This document shows positions 59,000-64,000 of a DNA stretch of 64,000 nucleotides, in pieces; within the stretch, counting starts at the first letter, position 1, and the number at the start of each line of letters is the position of its first letter. The notes under the pieces are model-generated. The model was given only the letters and a program-made list of their open reading frames with translations, searched no databases and was not told the DNA's origin. The DNA comes from an uncultured Oscillospiraceae bacterium (lineage in GTDB: Bacteria > Bacillota > Clostridia > Oscillospirales > Oscillospiraceae): positions 267,107 to 331,106 of the forward strand of contig CALWVV010000001.1 of assembly GCA_944385035.1 (NCBI GenBank), read 5' to 3'. Made by a program: the position numbers and the translations under genes.

Positions 59000-61894
59000 G
59001 TGAAACGGATAAGACAGTTGGCAGGGCTAATATTAACGGCATGCATCGTGGGATCTATGATTCCAACGGCATTGGGTGCTTCAACCGGGAACACTGTGGT
59101 GCGTGTGGGGTTCCCTATCCAGCATGGCATTTCCTATCTGGATGAAGATGGGGAATACGCCGGGTATATGACAGAATATTTGGAATACCTCAGTCTGTAT
59201 ACCAACTGGGATTATGAGTTTGTAACAGCCACGGGGGATACCAATACACAAATCAACACCTTGATGCAAATGCTGATGACCGGCGAGATTGACATGATGG
59301 GAACCATGAACTATCTCCCGGAGCTTGAAGAATATTTTCTTTATCCGAGCTACAGCTATGGAACCACATATACCTCTCTGACCGTTTTGGAGGACTCCAC
59401 CCAGTGGGCAGAGGAGGACTTTTCCTCCTGGGATGGGATGATCGTTGCCTCAGCTCCACAGCTATCCCTGCGCATGGAAGAGCTGGAACAGTATGCAAAC
59501 TTGAATCGGTTTACTTACGAAGTGAAGGAGTACCCTTCCATTTCAGAGGCGCTCCAGGCCGTACAGACGGGAAAGGCCGATGCTGTTTTACAGGTTGACA
59601 TGGCAATTATGGATAACTTCCGCAGCATTGCCCGATTCTCTCCCACCCCTTTCTACTTTGCGCTGTATAAAGGGAACCAGTCTTTGCTCCAGCCCCTCAA
59701 CAATGCCCTGTACCAGATGAGCCGGGCCTATCCTTATTTGCAAACGGAACTTTATGACGAGTATTTTTATTCCAACAACCGCTTTGTCATATCGGAGCAG
59801 GACAAAAAATATATTCAGAGTTTAGGGACGCTGAAGGTTGCCTTCTGCGATGGAAATGCACCGCTGCAATATGTCCGGGATGGACAAGTAGATGGAATGG
59901 CCGCCCGCTACTTTGCAGCCTTTGCAGAAGCAACCGGGCTTCAGTATGAACCTGTTATTGTACAGTCCTGCGAGGATGGCATTCAGCGTATCCAGCAAGG
60001 GCAAGTGGACCTGATCGCCTGTGCTGCCAGCACCTCAACTTATATTACAGTGGATGGCATCCAGTTTACCTTACCTTATTTGGACGGAAATAGTCTGCTG
60101 GTATCCGGGCCAGCTGACACTATCTCCTCGGACACTGAGAGTACCCAGCGTTTTTATACAAACACACAGTTTGTATTTAATAAGCTGAGATCCGGCGAAA
60201 TGGGCCATGGCCGTCTGGATGCATATTCCATAAACTATTACCTCCAAAAGCAAGGGCTCTATGAAAACCTTTCTGTTGATTGGTCCAGCGACAAAAACGT
60301 ATCCTACTGTATGGGCGTGACCGGTCATGTGTCAGGCAATTTATTGGCTATCTTAAATCGTTACATTCGCTCTGTCTCCGAAATAGAAAGCCAAAATATG
60401 CTCTATAAGGCCATGTCCGTAAAAGCGGCCTACACTCCCTCCGAGTGGTTGTATGTACATCGCTATCAACTGTTGTCTGCACTTGTGGTTTTGCTGCTGT
60501 GCATCTGCCTGTACTTCTTATATCATAGCATTAAAAAAACCCGCCAGGAGGCAAGCCTCACCCGGCAGCAGCTGGATCAGCTGTCCCGGTATGACAATCT
60601 GACGGGCGCATATAACGGCGGGGAATTCCGCTCACTGCTTACCCAGGCATGCAGCCAAAAAATCCCCCTAATGCTGGTAGCTCTGAATATCAGGAACTTC
60701 AAGTACATCAACGAGACCTATGGTCTTTCCACTGCCGACCAGTTCCTGTGCCGCATTAAGAATTGTCTGGACATGATTTGTCAGCCAGGAGAATTTTTCT
60801 GCCGACAGTCAGCGGATATATTTTATCTTGCTTTGCGGGAAGACCAGAAGGAGCCCGCGATGGAGCGTGTTCAATCCCTCCTGAAGCTAATCCAGGATGA
60901 GGCCTCCCCTCTGCTGGGGGAATATTCTGTCTTAATCTATTGCGGCTGTGTGCTGACTGCGGCAGCCCCCGAGCCATTCTCCGCTCCCGCCAAGCATAAC
61001 TACATGATGGCTGCATTGGCACAGGCGAAAAAGAATAAAAAGCAGTCCATCTGTATCTATGACGAAAATCTCCACGATACGGAACAGATGCGGCTTTATG
61101 TGGAAAGCCATATGCAGCGTGCCCTGGAGCAGGAAGAATTCTGCATGTATTTGCAGCCCAAAATGGATTTGAATACGGGTCTGCTGACCGGTGCCGAAGC
61201 ATTGGTGCGCTGGCAGAGTAAGGACAAAGGCATGATCTATCCCAATCAGTTCATTCCTTTGTTTGAGGAAAACGGCTTTTGCGTACAGCTGGATCTCTAT
61301 ATGGTAGAGCAGGTCTGCAAACAGCTGCGGCAATGGCTGGATGAAGGAATCGTACCAATGAATATCTCCGTCAATCAGACCAGACTTCTGTTCGCCAGTG
61401 AGGGATATGTGGAGAAGCTCTTGGCTATTACTGGGAAATATGACATATCCCCCAAGTATATTACCCTGGAGATCTTAGAGAGCCTGGCTTTGGAGCAGAT
61501 GGATAAGGTCAACGCCTGTATTACCCAGCTGCGGGCCGCCGGATTCCGCATTTCCATGGATGACTTCGGAAGCGGCTACTCCTCGCTTAATACCTTGGGG
61601 CGGCTGAAAATTGACGAGTTAAAGCTGGATCGGCTGTTTTTGATGGGCGTGGCCAAGGATACAGATGGAACACAGCGAAAGATCATGGCGTGTATTCTGG
61701 AGCTGGCCAAGCAGCTGAATATCAGCACTGTGGCTGAGGGAGTGGAGACGCAGGAAAATGAACAGATGATGGCTCAGCTTGCCTGCAACTACGGTCAAGG
61801 GTACTATTATAGCCGTCCTTTGACCACGGCTGATTTTGAACGTGATTTTCTGATCCCTTACTCCACGCACATGACAGGTAGAGTTAAAACATGA
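59000..61894 (+). CDS. Dual solute-binding-domain GGDEF(degenerate)-EAL phosphodiesterase, second paralogue
   Basis: 964 aa from the GTG that directly precedes the signal (RQLAGLILTACIVGSMIPTA); GAGAGG lies 12 nt upstream and an earlier in-frame TTG overlaps the previous gene. Two SBP family 3 domains (VVRVGFPIQHGISYLDEDGE; LGTLKVAFCDGNAPLQYVRD), a TM (LLSALVVLLLCICLYFLY), GGDEF-like domain with QSADIF, and EAL with GAEALVRW, LEILESLALE, DDFGSGYSSL, ELKLDRLFL, VAEGVET and YGQGYYYSRP. Same architecture as the gene five positions earlier in domain terms, so the two arose by duplication. Sensor pockets differ more than the EAL part, suggesting different ligands. Confidence 0.9.
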   Translation: MKRIRQLAGLILTACIVGSMIPTALGASTGNTVVRVGFPIQHGISYLDEDGEYAGYMTEYLEYLSLYTNWDYEFVTATGDTNTQINTLMQMLMTGEIDMMGTMNYLPELEEYFLYPSYSYGTTYTSLTVLEDSTQWAEEDFSSWDGMIVASAPQLSLRMEELEQYANLNRFTYEVKEYPSISEALQAVQTGKADAVLQVDMAIMDNFRSIARFSPTPFYFALYKGNQSLLQPLNNALYQMSRAYPYLQTELYDEYFYSNNRFVISEQDKKYIQSLGTLKVAFCDGNAPLQYVRDGQVDGMAARYFAAFAEATGLQYEPVIVQSCEDGIQRIQQGQVDLIACAASTSTYITVDGIQFTLPYLDGNSLLVSGPADTISSDTESTQRFYTNTQFVFNKLRSGEMGHGRLDAYSINYYLQKQGLYENLSVDWSSDKNVSYCMGVTGHVSGNLLAILNRYIRSVSEIESQNMLYKAMSVKAAYTPSEWLYVHRYQLLSALVVLLLCICLYFLYHSIKKTRQEASLTRQQLDQLSRYDNLTGAYNGGEFRSLLTQACSQKIPLMLVALNIRNFKYINETYGLSTADQFLCRIKNCLDMICQPGEFFCRQSADIFYLALREDQKEPAMERVQSLLKLIQDEASPLLGEYSVLIYCGCVLTAAAPEPFSAPAKHNYMMAALAQAKKNKKQSICIYDENLHDTEQMRLYVESHMQRALEQEEFCMYLQPKMDLNTGLLTGAEALVRWQSKDKGMIYPNQFIPLFEENGFCVQLDLYMVEQVCKQLRQWLDEGIVPMNISVNQTRLLFASEGYVEKLLAITGKYDISPKYITLEILESLALEQMDKVNACITQLRAAGFRISMDDFGSGYSSLNTLGRLKIDELKLDRLFLMGVAKDTDGTQRKIMACILELAKQLNISTVAEGVETQENEQMMAQLACNYGQGYYYSRPLTTADFERDFLIPYSTHMTGRVKT

Positions 61895-62016
61895 TCGGTA
61901 CGGAACATATCGGTTAGGAACCCTATGGTGATGGCAGCTGTACAGATGCTGGGTTTCGCTTTGGTATTGCGTGTCGTCCTGCTGACCTCTAACTCTTGTT
62001 CGGCAACCATAAGAGA

Positions 62017-62047
62017 AGCCACCAGCCCTTTGGCTGGTGGCTTTTTC
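62017..62047 (+). terminator. Terminator after the c-di-GMP array
   Basis: Perfect 11-bp stem AGCCACCAGCC/GGCTGGTGGCT, 4-nt loop, then TTTTTC. It closes the array or, equally, belongs to the incoming element whose relaxase gene begins 120 nt later. Confidence 0.9.
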
Positions 62048-62168
62048 TGACCGTATCCTGCAACTTGTTTCGGGAATTTTACCGCTGCGAAGTCTGAGCT
62101 GTGCGGACGGAAAGGCAATGTTTCATCGAGGATATGACAAACAGGGCAGCTTACCAAAAGGGGGCTGA

Positions 62169-63977
62169 GTGATGCCGGGACTGATCCAGAAGTCGGGCTA
62201 CATCAAGCCGGGAAACGGCGGCGGTCACTACGCCGAGTACATCGCCACCCGGGAGGGTGTGGAGCTGATCGAGGCCCCGCACCCCTCCCACGACGGCGGC
62301 GGATATCTGGAATATATGGCACAGCGTCCCCGCTCCCACGGCCTGTTCTCCGCCGATGGTCCCGCCGATCTGGAACAGACCATGGAGGAGATCAACGGGC
62401 ATACCGGGCCGGTGTGGACCTTCGTCTACTCCCTGAAACGGGAGGACGCACACCGGCTGGGCTATGAGAGCAGCGAGAGCTGGCGCAGATTATTGCTGGC
62501 TCATCAGACAGAATTGGCGACAGCGATGAAAATTCCGCCAAGCAGTTTTCGTTGGTGTGCCGCCTTTCACGACGAAAAGCACCACCCCCACATCCACCTG
62601 ATGGTCTGGTCGGCGGACCCAAAGCAAGGATTTCTAACAGAAAAGGGTATCGAAAAAATGCGCTCCCGGCTGTCCAATGAGATCTTCCGGGACGAGCTAC
62701 TGTCCCTGTATCAGCAAAAAGATCTGTCCTACAACCAAGTGCGGGACGCGGCAACGGAGGCCATGGGGAGGCTCATCCGGGAGATGGAGACAGGCCTGTG
62801 CCATAGTCCAGTCATCGCGGAGCAGATGGAGACGCTGGCCAAAATGTTGGAAGACCACAAGGGCAAGAAGGTCTATGGCTACCTGAAAAAGCCGGTGAAG
62901 GCGCAGGTGGATGCCATCGTGGATGAGCTGGCCAAGGTCCCGGAGGTAGCAGAGTGCTATGAGCAGTGGAATCAACTCCGGGATGAACTGGAGCGTTACT
63001 ACAAGGATTCATCCAGAGAACACCTGCCTCTCTCCCAGCAGAAGGAGTTCAAAGCCATCAAGAACATGGTCATCCGGGAGGCGGAGCGGCTCCGGCTCGG
63101 TACGTTTACCTTCGAGGATGCCCACGTGAGAGATGAAGTGGATGAGGACCAGGATGCGGTGTACTTCGCCTGGGACTCCGACTGGCGGATGGCCGAGGCC
63201 TACCAGAGTGCCAAGGAGGTGCTGGAGGAGTACGAAAATCCAGAGGAGGAAAAAGCGGAGCAGGTGCGGGTGCTGGAGCAGCTCTGGCAGAGAGGTTTCC
63301 CCCTGGCCGCCTATCAGCTGGGCAAATGCTGGCGGGACGGACGAGGCGTTCTCCCCGATGACGAGCAGGCGGAACTGTGGTTCCGGCGGGCGGCGGACGC
63401 GGGATCTGACTTCGCCCAGTACGCGCTGGGGAAGCTTCTGCAAAGCCAAAAGAGAACGGAGGAGGCAGTATCCTGGCACGGAAAAGCGGCGGCCCAGGGG
63501 AACTCCTGGGCCGCCTACCGCCTGGGAAAGCTGTATCTGGATGGAAAAGATGTCCCAAAGGACGTGCCAAAGGCGGTGGCCTATCTCACCGAGTCCGCGC
63601 AGCAGGGCAACCAGTATGCCCAGTACGCTCTTGGAAAACTGTACCTCACCGGCCAGGATGTCAAACAGGATCGGGAGCAGGCCTGGACGTATTTCTATGA
63701 ATCGGCGGAACAGGGAAACGAGTACGCCGCCTTCTTCCTGGAGCACTTCGATCAGGCGCGCAGGCCCAATGTGTTCCTGGCGGCCACCCGGCTGCTCCAC
63801 CATCTGAGTCAGATCTTTCGTGACAACTCGGTGCCGCCCGCCGCTCCGGTGGGACAGCGGGTGGACCGAAAGCTGCGGCGGAAAATCCAGAAAAAGAAGA
63901 TCGCCATGGGTCACAAGCCGGATGACCATGAGGAAGCTCCCCGGCAGGACATGGGCGGCATGACCATGGGGTGGTAG
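62169..63977 (+). CDS. MobP3-like relaxase with C-terminal Sel1 repeats
   Basis: 602 aa. Relaxases nick the transfer origin of conjugative or mobilisable elements. The N-terminus PGLIQKSGYIKPGNGGGHYA, the early YIATREGVE, WTFVYSLKREDAHRLGY and the HHPHIHLMVWSADP histidine cluster match MobP3-type proteins of Firmicute integrative elements. Residues about 380-560 are four Sel1-like TPRs (AYQLGKCWRDGRG, AQYALGKLL, AAYRLGKLYLDGKD, AQYALGKLYLTGQD). A basic tail follows. GTG or the next-codon ATG may be the start; GGGGGCTGA precedes. The gene is markedly G/C-rich compared with the c-di-GMP genes, which suggests transfer. Other element genes are expected beyond the right edge. Confidence 0.85.
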   Translation: MMPGLIQKSGYIKPGNGGGHYAEYIATREGVELIEAPHPSHDGGGYLEYMAQRPRSHGLFSADGPADLEQTMEEINGHTGPVWTFVYSLKREDAHRLGYESSESWRRLLLAHQTELATAMKIPPSSFRWCAAFHDEKHHPHIHLMVWSADPKQGFLTEKGIEKMRSRLSNEIFRDELLSLYQQKDLSYNQVRDAATEAMGRLIREMETGLCHSPVIAEQMETLAKMLEDHKGKKVYGYLKKPVKAQVDAIVDELAKVPEVAECYEQWNQLRDELERYYKDSSREHLPLSQQKEFKAIKNMVIREAERLRLGTFTFEDAHVRDEVDEDQDAVYFAWDSDWRMAEAYQSAKEVLEEYENPEEEKAEQVRVLEQLWQRGFPLAAYQLGKCWRDGRGVLPDDEQAELWFRRAADAGSDFAQYALGKLLQSQKRTEEAVSWHGKAAAQGNSWAAYRLGKLYLDGKDVPKDVPKAVAYLTESAQQGNQYAQYALGKLYLTGQDVKQDREQAWTYFYESAEQGNEYAAFFLEHFDQARRPNVFLAATRLLHHLSQIFRDNSVPPAAPVGQRVDRKLRRKIQKKKIAMGHKPDDHEEAPRQDMGGMTMGW

Positions 63978-64000
63978 CAATCGCCAACGAAACCGCAGTA

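Noticed and set aside
63009-63980. 323-codon open frame opposite the relaxase gene
   Set aside because: Leu- and Arg-rich mirror of a G/C-rich coding strand with Sel1 repeats; no start signal.
1-64000. CRISPR array, rRNA or tRNA genes, insertion sequences
   Set aside because: No regularly spaced repeats, no RNA gene signatures and no transposase frame were seen.

Overview
The window looks like the chromosome of a Gram-positive anaerobe of class Clostridia, possibly an Oscillospiraceae-type gut bacterium. The basis is a Gram-positive style type IV pilus operon, strong AGGAGG ribosome sites with many GTG and TTG starts, lipoprotein signals, a GHKL/LytTR two-component pair, many GGDEF/EAL proteins and a MobP3-type relaxase. 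The assignment is inference from gene content; no rRNA or tRNA gene was found.

Layout. (1) 1-12789, minus strand: a type IV pilus operon. Read in its own direction it runs giant pilin-adhesin (2226 aa), three minor pilins, PilB, PilT, PilC and a main pilin cut by the window edge. (2) 13069-16161: a GAF/GGDEF/EAL c-di-GMP enzyme divergent from a small XRE regulator. (3) 16608-22400: an unknown lipoprotein, a small Cys-rich protein, an NCS2 purine permease, a convergent GHKL kinase and LytTR regulator, and a decayed acetyltransferase. (4) 22485-35772, minus strand: molybdenum genes in two transcription blocks. The downstream block is modABC, moeA-like, moaA, moaC and a Mog-MoaE fusion. The upstream block is a three-subunit molybdenum hydroxylase, an NhaC-type antiporter, a MocA-like cytidylyltransferase and an XdhC-type chaperone. 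(5) 36164-39283: a 1039-aa SARP-like regulator with BTAD, ATPase and TPR regions, divergent from the hydroxylase operon. (6) 39581-48704: an operon with a PatB/MalY-type C-S lyase, an M42 peptidase, a five-gene peptide ABC importer and an M29 aminopeptidase. (7) 49412-61894: six consecutive c-di-GMP genes. Three have an intact GGDEF motif and look like cyclases; three have EAL domains with a decayed GGDEF and look like phosphodiesterases; two of the latter carry paired solute-binding sensor domains. (8) 62169-63977: a MobP3-like relaxase with Sel1 repeats, the likely edge of an integrative element running off the right end.

How the parts may fit. The PilB N-terminus has two 24-residue RLG motifs separated by five residues, the layout of the MshEN c-di-GMP receptor domain. 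The c-di-GMP enzymes could therefore act directly on pilus extension and so on display of the giant adhesin. Separately, TTGA-headed heptads repeated every 11-12 bp lie upstream of both the peptide/C-S lyase operon and the hydroxylase operon, on either side of the SARP-like regulator. They are the best candidate operators for it and suggest one regulon joining the two. A third regulatory circuit is suggested by a 14-nt repeat in the LytTR promoter that recurs exactly 5 kb away, upstream of the lipoprotein and permease genes. These links are inferences from sequence.
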